A DNA stretch of 15,971 nt from DUSC01 sp964371125. Lineage in GTDB: Bacteria > Pseudomonadota > Alphaproteobacteria > Rhizobiales > Rhizobiaceae. The stretch is from the NCBI GenBank assembly GCA_964371125.1, contig CAYJMY010000116.1:1-15971 (forward strand), written 5' to 3'. Of this stretch, positions 1 to 10,124 are shown one piece after another. The position numbers and the translations under genes were made by a program. Position 1 is the stretch's first letter; the number at the start of each line of letters is the position of its first letter. Below the pieces are notes generated by a model. The model was not told the DNA's origin, did no database searches, and saw only the letters and a list, made by a program, of their open reading frames with translations.

Positions 1-955
1 CAGCCATGTAGCCGTCCGGACCAAGCGCGCCGTCCGAAACGTACTCCTCGAGGAACTCCTTCATTCCCGGGATGACGTCGCGATGCGCGTTCTTCACGTA
101 GAAGAAGAGCGGGCGCGCAACCGGATATGAGCTGTCGGCGATCGTATCGAAGGTCGGGGCGATGCCGTTGACCTTCACGGCCTTCAGCTTGTCCGAGTTC
201 TCATAAAGGAAAGAGTAGCCGAAGATACCGACCGCGTTGGCGTCGGCTTCGAGGCGCTGCACGATCAGGTTGTCGTTCTCGCCGGCTTCGACGAAGGGAC
301 CGTCCTGGCGCATGCGCGAGCAGACCTCGTTCCACTTCTTCTCGTCGGCCTTCTTCAGGTCGGCCATGCCGTCGAGGCCCTTGCAGCCATCGTGCATGAC
401 GAGCTCGACGAAGGCGTCGCGGGTGCCCGAGGTGGGCGGCGGGCCGAAGGCGATGATGTCGATCTGCGGCAGGGAGGGCTCGACGTCCGACCACTTCTTG
501 TTCGGATTGGCGACGAAACCGCCCTTGCCGTCCGGCAGTTCGGCGGCGAGCGCCTTGAAGATCTGCTCTTCGGTAAGGTCCATCTCTGGCGCGCTCGACG
601 CGTGGGCGATCGACAGGCCGTCATAGCCGATCAGTGCCTCGGTGATGTCGGTGACGCCATTGTCGGCGCACAGCTTCACCTCGGACTCCTTGATGGCGCG
701 CGAGGCGCCGGTGATGTCGGCGAAGTCGGGGCCGATGCCGCCGCAGAACGCCTTGAAGCCGCCGCCCGTGCCGGTCGACTCGACCACCGGGGCCGGCTTG
801 CCGGTCTTGTTGGCGAACTCTTCTGCCGCGGCCTGCGAATACGGGAACACGGTCGAGGAACCGACGATCTTGATCTGGTCGCGGGCGGCGGCGATGCCGG
901 CCGAGCCGGCGAGGGCGATGGCCGCAGCCGACGCCGTGAGGAGGAATTTGTTCAT
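1..955 (-). CDS. pstS: Phosphate ABC transporter substrate-binding protein PstS, 3' end cut by window edge
   Basis: Periplasmic protein that binds inorganic phosphate and delivers it to the PstC/PstA/PstB high-affinity importer. The 318 codons visible start at ATG 955, with AGGAGT 7 nt upstream (963-968). Residues 1-24 form a Sec signal peptide: MNK, a hydrophobic stretch, and a likely cleavage after the AAA at 22-24. The mature part shows the family's phosphate-contact motifs: GSSTVFP at 32-38, STGTGGG at 60-66, TGASRAIK at 82-89 and TSGTRDAF at 175-182. Several Cys residues (71, 96 and others) could form disulfides in the periplasm. The reading frame is open to the left edge, so the C-terminus is missing. 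The rest of the pst operon would lie off the left end. A Pho box upstream (1026-1043) supports PhoB control. The assignment to the PstS family is firm; the exact paralogue is not. Confidence 0.93.
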   Translation of the reverse strand, partial: MNKFLLTASAAAIALAGSAGIAAARDQIKIVGSSTVFPYSQAAAEEFANKTGKPAPVVESTGTGGGFKAFCGGIGPDFADITGASRAIKESEVKLCADNGVTDITEALIGYDGLSIAHASSAPEMDLTEEQIFKALAAELPDGKGGFVANPNKKWSDVEPSLPQIDIIAFGPPPTSGTRDAFVELVMHDGCKGLDGMADLKKADEKKWNEVCSRMRQDGPFVEAGENDNLIVQRLEADANAVGIFGYSFLYENSDKLKAVKVNGIAPTFDTIADSSYPVARPLFFYVKNAHRDVIPGMKEFLEEYVSDGALGPDGYMA

Positions 956-1025
956 CTGGCCTACTCCTGTGCGGAAGTTCTGGAGCACCCGACCGGGCAC
1001 TCGCGGATGGCCTTAAAGTGCCCAT

Positions 1026-1043
1026 GTTACAGTTCGATGACAG
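1026..1043 (-). promoter_or_regulatory. Pho box (PhoB binding site) upstream of pstS
   Basis: On the minus strand this reads CTGTCATCGAACTGTAAC: two 7-bp direct repeats (CTGTCAT and CTGTAAC) separated by 4 bp, the classic PhoB layout with 11-bp periodicity. It ends 70 bp before the pstS start codon. A possible -10 element, CTTTAA (forward 1013-1018), follows after 7 bp. The box would overlap or replace the -35 element, as known for PhoB-activated promoters. Only one box (two repeats) is seen; the neighbouring 11-bp registers do not match. Confidence 0.82.
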
Positions 1044-1149
1044 ATTTGTGTCGCGCCGATTAAGCTTCGTAGCCGCCGCCGTCGCGGCATCGGCACGACT
1101 CCCGCGACCGTGGCGAAAAGACGTTTGGCGCCCGTTGCTTGGGAGGAGA

Positions 1150-1184
1150 CCGGGTGGATCGCCGGTTCCTGGCGGACCACCCGG
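1150..1184. repeat. Imperfect inverted repeat (hairpin) in the pstS upstream region
   Basis: Arms CCGGGTGG (1150-1157) and CCACCCGG (1177-1184) pair perfectly. Inside them, 1159-1163 pairs with 1171-1175 (one G-T wobble) after an A-A mismatch, leaving a 7-nt loop. The run of five A lies just outside on the plus strand (1193-1197), so on the minus strand the T-run comes before the hairpin, not after it. It is therefore not a standard terminator in either direction. Confidence 0.45.
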
Positions 1185-1371
1185 CCGTCGCGAAAAATCC
1201 GGGCGGGAATGCGTTACGTCGCCGGAACTGTGGCGCCAAGCGCCACGGAGACAGCGCCCAATTGGGGCAAACGGGACACTGCTCGATTCCGGCGGTCGCA
1301 TCTCCCGCCCGTAAGCTACCGGGCCGAAGCTCGAAGCAGTGCGAGTTTCGCGAACGGGGACCGGCATTGAT

Positions 1372-1389
1372 ATGGCGCGATCGCGCCAT
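1372..1389. repeat. 18-bp perfect palindrome downstream of the kinase gene
   Basis: ATGGCGCGATCGCGCCAT is its own reverse complement. It lies 25 bp beyond the stop codon of the hybrid kinase. It could fold as a 7-bp stem with a GATC loop, which could stabilise or end the transcript, or it could be a site for a dimeric DNA-binding protein. No T-tract follows on the minus strand, so a Rho-independent terminator is not supported. Confidence 0.5.
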
Positions 1390-1414
1390 TGCGAGGGGGG
1401 CGCCGGCGCGCCGC

Positions 1415-5515
<4,101 letters not shown>

Positions 5516-5521
5516 GGCAAC

Positions 5522-5527
5522 CCTCCT
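5522..5527 (-). promoter_or_regulatory. Shine-Dalgarno site that fixes the GTG start of the hybrid kinase
   Basis: On the minus strand AGGAGG ends 6 nt before GTG (5513-5515). The first in-frame ATG is codon 17 and has no comparable site, so the GTG start is preferred. Confidence 0.75.
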
Positions 5528-5604
5528 GGGTCCGATTGACCTCGGCCCGCAGCCATCCGATGCCCGGAGCGACGACGACCCCCTCGACCGCGGCCCGCTC
5601 GGCC

Positions 5605-5617
5605 GTCACAATGTGAC
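5605..5617. promoter_or_regulatory. 13-bp inverted repeat upstream of the hybrid kinase, possible operator
   Basis: GTCACA-A-TGTGAC is a perfect inverted repeat with a 1-bp centre, 90 bp upstream of the kinase start codon. It lies within the 244-bp region that must hold the kinase promoter. The half-sites resemble TGTGA/TCACA words used by CRP/FNR-type regulators, but in the opposite order and spacing, so I do not assign a regulator. Confidence 0.35.
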
Positions 5618-5626
5618 CGACAAGCA

Positions 5627-5642
5627 TTAACGTTCCGCTAAC
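5627..5642 (+). promoter_or_regulatory. CtrA-like motif upstream of the hybrid kinase (weak)
   Basis: TTAA-N7-CTAAC differs by one base from the alphaproteobacterial CtrA site TTAA-N7-TTAAC. It sits 112 bp before the kinase start, next to the 13-bp inverted repeat. A single near-match in a short AT-richer patch can arise by chance. Confidence 0.25.
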
Positions 5643-5759
5643 CGTGATTTGTGCAGTAGAACCCAAGAATTCCGCCGATCTTGCCGCGACTATCGCAGCC
5701 GAAGCAGGACGGCGTCTCGATGTCGACGCCGCGGCGACTGCGCGCTTGCATCTCTCGGT

Positions 5760-6719
5760 TTAAGGCGATTCCGGCGAGCCTTTTTCGTCCCGCGGGGCAG
5801 GTGCTGTGGCCGCCCTGCCCGGCTCGGGCGGCATGAACAGCGCCCGGCTGCGTTCGACCTGGTCGGAGATGAAATTCGCCGCGGCGCGGATGCGCGCCGT
5901 CTCGCGCAGGTCGGCATGCATGATCAGCCAGAAGGTGCGTGTGATCGTCACCTCGTCGGCAAGCACGGGCACGAGCTCGGGTTCGCCGGCGACGAGGAAG
6001 TCGGGCATGACGCAGACGCCCGTACCCGCCAGCGCCGCCTGCATCTGCGCCACCAGGTTGGACGAGGTCAGCCGGACGTCGAGGTCGCCGGGAATCTGCG
6101 GCAGGTAATCGAGCTCCGGCGTGAAGATCAGGTCGGGAATGTAGCCGATCATCAGGTGGCGGGAGAGCTCGCCAACGTCGCGGATCGGCCCGTTCGCCTC
6201 GAGATAGGCGCGCGAGGCGTAGAGATGCAGGTGGTAGTCCGTGAGCTTGCGCGACACCAGCCGCCCTTCCGTCGGCCGGGTCAGGCCGATGGCGATGTCG
6301 GCCTCGCGCTTGGACAGGCTGAAGATGCGCGGCATGGCGATCAGTTGCACGTCGAGGCCGGGATAGCGCCGGCACAGTTCGCCGATGCGCGGGGCGAGGA
6401 AGAACGAGCCGAAGCCGTCGGGCGCGCCGATGCGCACGGCACCGGTCAGCGCGAGGTCCGTGCCGGCGATGTCGTTCTGGATGGCCGCGGCGACGTTCTC
6501 CATCTGCTCGACATGGGCGAGAAGCCGCTCGCCCGCCGCCGTCAGCACCGAGCCGCGCGGCGAACGCTCGAACAGCCGCGCGGCGAGCGACTGCTCGAGC
6601 GCGGCGATGCGCCGGCTGACCGTGGCGTGATCGGTGGACAGCTGCGCCGCCGCCGTCGTCAGCCGGCCGGTGCGGGCGACGGCGAGGAAGAAGCGCAGAT
6701 GCGACCAGTCGAAGCTCAT
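5760..6719 (-). CDS. LysR-family transcriptional regulator
   Basis: A 319-residue LysR-type regulator of normal family length. The N-terminal winged helix-turn-helix covers about residues 3-62. It starts SFDWSHLRFFLAVARTG, continues with a recognition-helix region containing DHATVSRRIAALEQ, and then LFERSPRGSVLTAAGERLL. The rest is the two-lobed co-inducer-binding domain (about 90-290), with a typical ADIAIGLTRP segment. I chose ATG 6719 because it begins exactly at the conserved N-terminus; an upstream in-frame ATG at 6803 would add 28 residues unlike the family. The ribosome-binding site is weak (GCAGG). The C-terminal 20 or so residues are Pro/Ala-rich and probably disordered. It is followed after 244 bp by the hybrid kinase on the same strand, and a tRNA gene lies upstream. 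LysR regulators often control a divergent neighbour, but none is present here, so the target is unknown. Confidence 0.9.
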   Translation of the reverse strand: MSFDWSHLRFFLAVARTGRLTTAAAQLSTDHATVSRRIAALEQSLAARLFERSPRGSVLTAAGERLLAHVEQMENVAAAIQNDIAGTDLALTGAVRIGAPDGFGSFFLAPRIGELCRRYPGLDVQLIAMPRIFSLSKREADIAIGLTRPTEGRLVSRKLTDYHLHLYASRAYLEANGPIRDVGELSRHLMIGYIPDLIFTPELDYLPQIPGDLDVRLTSSNLVAQMQAALAGTGVCVMPDFLVAGEPELVPVLADEVTITRTFWLIMHADLRETARIRAAANFISDQVERSRALFMPPEPGRAATAPAPRDEKGSPESP

Positions 6720-6876
6720 GCCTGCATTTTCGTGCACAGCGCGAGCGGGCGCAAGGGGAGCTTTTGTGCAAGGAAGGGGGAGGAACTGCAGTCGAGCCGG
6801 CACCGTAGGGCATGCGCAGGGGAATGCGCGCCGCGACGCCCAGCGACTGAGGTTACTGCAGGAGCGGAGAAGGATT

Positions 6877-6951
6877 TGGTACGCCCAAGGGGAATCGAAC
6901 CCCTGTTTGCGCCGTGAGAGGGCGCCGTCCTGACCGCTAGACGATGGGCGC
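6877..6951 (-). tRNA. tRNA-Glu, anticodon CUC
   Basis: The minus strand folds as a 75-nt cloverleaf with encoded CCA (forward 6877-6879). The acceptor stem pairs GCGCCCA with TGGGCGT, ending in a G-U pair. The D arm contains GTCTAGCGGTCAGGAC, typical of tRNA-Glu. The anticodon stem GCGCC/GGCGC holds the loop CTCTCAC, giving CTC at forward 6916-6918. The T arm is AGGGG-TTCGATT-CCCCT. It is read on the minus strand with its own promoter (6962-6990). No clear terminator is seen after it, and no attachment-site duplication or integrase lies nearby. Confidence 0.96.
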
Positions 6952-6961
6952 AGCGACCCGC

Positions 6962-6990
6962 GATATAGGCTGCGGCTGCGCGAAATGCAA
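6962..6990 (-). promoter_or_regulatory. Sigma-70 type promoter of the tRNA-Glu gene
   Basis: On the minus strand a -35 element TTGCAT (forward 6985-6990) is separated by exactly 17 bp from a -10 element TATATC (forward 6962-6967). The -10 element ends 10 bp before the tRNA 5' end, leaving room for a leader of only a few bases. This is the best housekeeping promoter I can see in the window. Confidence 0.7.
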
Positions 6991-7101
6991 CCCGATTTTC
7001 CGCGGCGGTTCAGACGTATCTCGCGCTGGCGCCGCGCGGCAGACGCGACCGCCCGGGCCGCCGACGGGCGTCGTGGATTGCCGGCGATGCGGCGCCGCCG
7101 G

Positions 7102-7506
7102 TCAACGCCGCGGTTCGATCAGGTCCCAGAGGTTGCCGTAGAGATCGGCGAACACCGCCACCGTGCCGTAGGCCTCCCGCCGCGGTTCCTCGCGGAAGCG
7201 CACGCCGGCTTCCATCATCGCCGCGTGGTCGCGGGCGAAATCGTCGGTCTCGAGGAAGAGGAAGACGCGGCCGCCGGCCTGGTCGCCGATGCGCGCGGCC
7301 TGCGCGTCGCCGGAAGCCTTCGCCAGCAACAGCCGCGCGCCGCTTTCGCCGGCCGCCACGACCACCCAGCGCTTGCCGCCGCCGAAATCGATGTCTTCGG
7401 CAAGGGCGAAGCCGAGCTTTTGCGTGTACCACGCGATCGCCTCGTCGTAGTCGGCGACGAGGAGCGTGACCGTGGCCAGCGCGCGGCTGGGCCCGCCGGC
7501 ACTCAT
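7102..7506 (-). CDS. VOC-superfamily (glyoxalase/bleomycin-resistance fold) protein
   Basis: A 134-residue single-module member of the vicinal oxygen chelate superfamily. It shows the expected opening strand and helix (VTLLVADYDEAIAWYTQKLGF, about 13-33) and the closing segment GTVAVFADLYGNLWDLIEP (114-132), where Glu131 sits at the usual C-terminal metal-ligand position. The first strand has Thr13 rather than a His or Gln ligand, so metal binding and catalysis are uncertain. Such proteins may act as isomerases, dioxygenases or antibiotic-binding proteins, and the substrate cannot be deduced. The start ATG overlaps the stop codon of the upstream membrane-protein gene (ATGA), which implies translational coupling and one transcript. 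It ends 150 bp before the tRNA-Glu gene. Confidence 0.85.
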   Translation of the reverse strand: MSAGGPSRALATVTLLVADYDEAIAWYTQKLGFALAEDIDFGGGKRWVVVAAGESGARLLLAKASGDAQAARIGDQAGGRVFLFLETDDFARDHAAMMEAGVRFREEPRREAYGTVAVFADLYGNLWDLIEPRR

Positions 7507-7889
7507 TGCCCGGTCAGCGCGATGCGCACCACGACGCGGCGGGCGGCGACGTCGTAGATCAGCAGCGAGCGCCGGCCGTCGGCGGCTTCGAGCTGCAGCG
7601 AGACGCGGTTGCCGGAAAGGGCGTGGCCGACGACCCGGGATCCGGCGGGCAGCGGCAGGTCGAGTTCGAGCGGCGCGCCGTCCGGCGCCGGGATCTCCGC
7701 GGCCGTATCGGCCGGCGCCTCGTTGTCGAACGTCTTGTAGACAACCGCCACCAGCACCGCCATAACGGCCAGGAACAGGAGCCCGAGATTGACGGCGACG
7801 AAGCGCACCATCTTGCGCCGGACGCGTTCCGCCGCCGGATCGAGCGGCTTCTCCTCGGTGTCGTCGACGGGCGGCCTGGCCATGATCAT
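7503..7889 (-). CDS. Small single-pass membrane protein, unknown function
   Basis: A 128-residue protein: a charged N-terminus (about 1-26), one transmembrane helix (about 27-49, from MVRFVAVNLGLLFLAVMAVL), then a soluble domain with several beta-strand-like segments ending LLIYDVAARRVVVRIALTGQ. Arg and Lys residues lie just before the helix, so by the positive-inside rule the C-terminal domain should face the periplasm. It resembles small uncharacterised proteins next to RluA genes in rhizobia, but I cannot confirm a family. ATG 7889 is preferred over 7883 because GGGG lies 5 nt upstream. Its last codons overlap the VOC gene (ATGA). It is divergent from the pseudouridine synthase across only 17 bp. 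Confidence 0.8.
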   Translation of the reverse strand: MIMARPPVDDTEEKPLDPAAERVRRKMVRFVAVNLGLLFLAVMAVLVAVVYKTFDNEAPADTAAEIPAPDGAPLELDLPLPAGSRVVGHALSGNRVSLQLEAADGRRSLLIYDVAARRVVVRIALTGQ

Positions 7890-7906
7890 GATGCCCCGGA
7901 TGTTTG

Positions 7907-8935
7907 ATGAGCGACCCTGATAGCGAAGAGGGCCGGCGATTGAAAGTGCTGCATGCCGGCGCGGACGCCGCAGGCCTGCGGCTCGACCAGTGGCTGACCG
8001 GGCTCCTGGCCCCCGAATTCTCGCGCAGCCGCGTCCAGGCGCTGATCCGCGACGGCCAGGTCGCGATCGGCGGCGCGCCGGCCGGCGAAGCGAAGAAGAA
8101 GCTCGCCGGCGGCGAGACGGTGACGGTGGCGCTGCCCGAACCCGAGCCGCCGGAGCCCGCGGGCGAGGCGATCCCGCTTTCCATTCTCCACGAGGACGCA
8201 AGCCTCATCGTCGTCGACAAGCCGGCCGGTCTCGTCGTCCATCCCGGCGCCGGCAACTGGACCGGGACGCTGGTCAACGCGCTGATCCACCATTGCGGCG
8301 ACAGCCTGTCGGGCATCGGCGGGGTCAGGCGGCCAGGCATCGTCCATCGCCTCGACAAGGAGACCAGCGGCGTCATGGTGGTCGCCAAGGCCGACGCCGC
8401 CCACCGCGTCCTGTCGGAGGCCTTCGCCGACCACGGCGCCTCGGGCGGTCTGGAGCGCGCCTATGTGGCGCTGGTCTGGGGCGCACCAGCGCGGACGTCC
8501 GGCACGGTCGACGCGAGCCTTGGCCGCGCCGCCGACCGCGTCCGCCGCGCCGTGGTGCCGGAAGGCAGGGCCGACGCCCGCCACGCCGTCACCCACTACC
8601 GCGTCCTCGAACGCTTCGGCGACGACGGTGCCGGCAATGCGCTGGCCTCGCTTGTCGAATGCCGGCTGGAGACCGGCCGCACCCACCAGATCCGTGTCCA
8701 CATGGCTCATATCGGCCACCCGGTCGTCGGCGATCCCGACTACGGCCAGGCCTTCCGCACCAAGGCCAACCGCCTGCCGGAGCCGCTGCGCGGCATGGTC
8801 AAGGCGTTCCCGCGCCAGGCGCTGCATGCCCGCCTGCTCGGTTTCGACCATCCGGCCACCGGCGAACACATGCGCTTCGAGGCGGACCTGCCGGCCGACA
8901 TGGCGGCGATGGTCGAGGCGTTCAGAACCCTCTGA
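7907..8935 (+). CDS. RluA/RluD-family RNA pseudouridine synthase
   Basis: A 342-residue enzyme that converts specific uridines in RNA, most likely 23S rRNA, to pseudouridine. Residues 22-80 form an S4 RNA-binding domain (LRLDQWLTGLLAPEFSRSRV and following). The catalytic domain follows at about 95-310 with DKPAGLVVHPG (104-114) and the active-site motif GIVHRLDKETSG, where Asp150 is the catalytic residue. A later motif, LETGRTHQIRVHMAHIGHPVVGD, is standard for the family. The motif and length fit the RluD branch, but the target uridines cannot be read from sequence. ATG 7907 is taken as the start; a TTG codon directly before it is also possible. The ribosome-binding site is weak. It lies 163 bp upstream of rpoH on the same strand. 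Confidence 0.92.
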   Translation: MSDPDSEEGRRLKVLHAGADAAGLRLDQWLTGLLAPEFSRSRVQALIRDGQVAIGGAPAGEAKKKLAGGETVTVALPEPEPPEPAGEAIPLSILHEDASLIVVDKPAGLVVHPGAGNWTGTLVNALIHHCGDSLSGIGGVRRPGIVHRLDKETSGVMVVAKADAAHRVLSEAFADHGASGGLERAYVALVWGAPARTSGTVDASLGRAADRVRRAVVPEGRADARHAVTHYRVLERFGDDGAGNALASLVECRLETGRTHQIRVHMAHIGHPVVGDPDYGQAFRTKANRLPEPLRGMVKAFPRQALHARLLGFDHPATGEHMRFEADLPADMAAMVEAFRTL

Positions 8936-8977
8936 GCGCGGCCTTCGTTCACTTCGGCGTGACACTCTGTTTCGAGT

Positions 8978-9002
8978 TGAACAATTTCGTGCTTTTCCGG
9001 TT
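8978..9002 (+). promoter_or_regulatory. Possible EcfG (general stress sigma) promoter upstream of rpoH
   Basis: TGAAC (8978-8982), 17 bp, then GTT (9000-9002). The known alphaproteobacterial EcfG/RpoE2 consensus is GGAAC-N16/17-CGTT, so the -35 element has one mismatch and the base before GTT is G rather than C. It lies 96 bp before the rpoH start codon. EcfG control of rpoH genes is known in several alphaproteobacteria. The match is suggestive only. Confidence 0.35.
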
Positions 9003-9007
9003 TTGTT

Positions 9008-9017
9008 CCTATATAAG
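9008..9017 (+). promoter_or_regulatory. Possible -10 region of an rpoH promoter
   Basis: CCTATATAAG is a good -10-like stretch 81 bp before the rpoH ATG, in an AT-rich patch that stands out in this GC-rich region. No matching -35 element is found at 15-18 bp upstream: TTGAAC at 8977-8982 is too far away. It may belong to a housekeeping or RpoH-type promoter with a poor -35 element. Confidence 0.35.
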
Positions 9018-9098
9018 GGCTGCGGCGCGGGGGTTTTTGCACCGCGCCATATGCCCGCCTTGTTCAGGGGGCACACTAGAAAAGAGGGAGGGTGCTTT

Positions 9099-10004
9099 AT
9101 GGCCCAGTCACTACCCAGCATCGTTTCCGGCGAAGGCGGCCTGGCCCGCTACCTGGAAGAAATCCGCCGCTTTCCGATGCTTCAGCCGCAGGAAGAGTAC
9201 ATGCTCGCCAAGCGGTACCAGGAGCACGAGGACACCGGCGCCGCCCACAAGCTCGTCACCAGCCATTTGAGGCTCGTCGCCAAGATCGCGATGGGCTATC
9301 GCGGCTATGGCCTGCCGATCGGCGAAGTCATCTCGGAAGGCAATGTCGGCCTGATGCAGGCCGTCAAGAAGTTCGAGCCGGAGCGCGGCTTCCGGCTGGC
9401 GACCTACGCCATGTGGTGGATCAAGGCCTCGATCCAGGAGTACATCCTGCGCTCGTGGAGCCTGGTCAAGATGGGCACGACCGCCAACCAGAAGCGCCTG
9501 TTCTTCAACCTGCGCAAGGTAAAGGGCAAGATCCAGGCGCTCGACGAGGGCGATCTCAAGCCCGACCAGATCACCGAGATCGCGACCAGGCTCAACGTCT
9601 CCGAGGAGGAGGTCGTGTCGATGAACCGGCGCCTGTCCGGCGACGCTTCGCTGAACGCGCCGATCCGCGCCGGCGAAGGCGAGTCGGGCGAGTGGCAGGA
9701 CTGGCTCGTCGACGACCATGACAGCCAGGAAGCCATGCTCATCGAGCAGGACGAACTCGAGAACCGCCGGTCGATGCTGGCCGACGCGATGTCGGTCCTC
9801 AACGAGCGCGAACGCCGCATCTTCGAGGCGCGCCGTCTCGCCGAGGAGCCGATGACGCTGGAAGAGCTTTCGTCCGAGTTCGACATCAGCCGCGAACGCG
9901 TCCGCCAGATCGAGGTTCGCGCCTTCGAGAAGATCCAGGACGCGGTCAAGGCCGCGGCGCGCAGGCAGGCGCAGTCGCTGCGCACCATCGAAGCGACCGC
10001 CTGA
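9099..10004 (+). CDS. rpoH: RNA polymerase heat-shock sigma factor RpoH (sigma-32)
   Basis: A 301-residue sigma factor that directs RNA polymerase to heat-shock promoters. Region 2 covers about 50-120, including GLPIGEVISEGNVGLMQAVKKFEPERGFRLATYAMWWIKASIQEY. The RpoH box QKRLFFNLR at 131-139 identifies it as sigma-32 rather than RpoD. Region 4 (about 232-282) has LNERERRIFEARRL and the helix-turn-helix TLEELSSEFDISRERVRQIEVRAFEK. The overall sequence matches my memory of Sinorhizobium RpoH1 more than RpoH2. The start ATG 9099 has GGGAGGG 6 nt upstream. A strong terminator follows at 10047-10082. In this family activity is usually limited by DnaK/FtsH and by heat. A possible EcfG promoter upstream would add stress control. 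Confidence 0.97.
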   Translation: MAQSLPSIVSGEGGLARYLEEIRRFPMLQPQEEYMLAKRYQEHEDTGAAHKLVTSHLRLVAKIAMGYRGYGLPIGEVISEGNVGLMQAVKKFEPERGFRLATYAMWWIKASIQEYILRSWSLVKMGTTANQKRLFFNLRKVKGKIQALDEGDLKPDQITEIATRLNVSEEEVVSMNRRLSGDASLNAPIRAGEGESGEWQDWLVDDHDSQEAMLIEQDELENRRSMLADAMSVLNERERRIFEARRLAEEPMTLEELSSEFDISRERVRQIEVRAFEKIQDAVKAAARRQAQSLRTIEATA

Positions 10005-10046
10005 CGGCATCCCGCGGGCGCCGCGCCACGGCGCTTCCATCGACAG

Positions 10047-10082
10047 AAAGGCCGCTCTCCGGCACCGGAGGCGGCCTTTTTC
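10047..10082 (+). terminator. Rho-independent terminator after rpoH, shared with the convergent gene
   Basis: A GC-rich stem pairs AAGGCCGC with GCGGCCTT and continues through CTCCG/CGGAG around a GCAC loop, with one bulged T. Six T follow on the plus strand (10077-10082), starting within the base of the stem. It lies 42 bp after the rpoH stop. On the minus strand the hairpin is followed by only TTT, so it may also weakly end the convergent membrane-protein transcript, whose stop is at 10125. Confidence 0.9.
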
Positions 10083-10124
10083 GTGTCGCTCGGCGGAAGC
10101 GCGCTACGTCGCCGGCGCGGACCG

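Larger units (their letters stand above)
956..1414. other. 459-bp intergenic region between the hybrid kinase and pstS
   Basis: No convincing gene is seen here. Short open frames exist on both strands, but they lack a ribosome-binding site and resemble no family I know. The part near pstS holds the Pho box and leader. The part near the kinase stop holds an 18-bp perfect palindrome (1372-1389) and a longer imperfect hairpin (1150-1184), neither followed by a T-tract. A small RNA or a leader transcript cannot be excluded from sequence alone. Confidence 0.6.

Noticed and set aside
1150..1184. Hairpin considered as a terminator for the kinase gene
   Set aside because: On the minus strand the T-run comes before the stem instead of after it.
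1018..1314. A 98-codon plus-strand frame in the gap before pstS
   Set aside because: It overlaps the Pho box, has no convincing ribosome-binding site, and its composition matches translated non-coding GC-rich DNA.
6877..6951. tRNA-Glu as an integration site for a mobile element
   Set aside because: No integrase, no partial tRNA repeat and no foreign-looking cargo are seen on either side.
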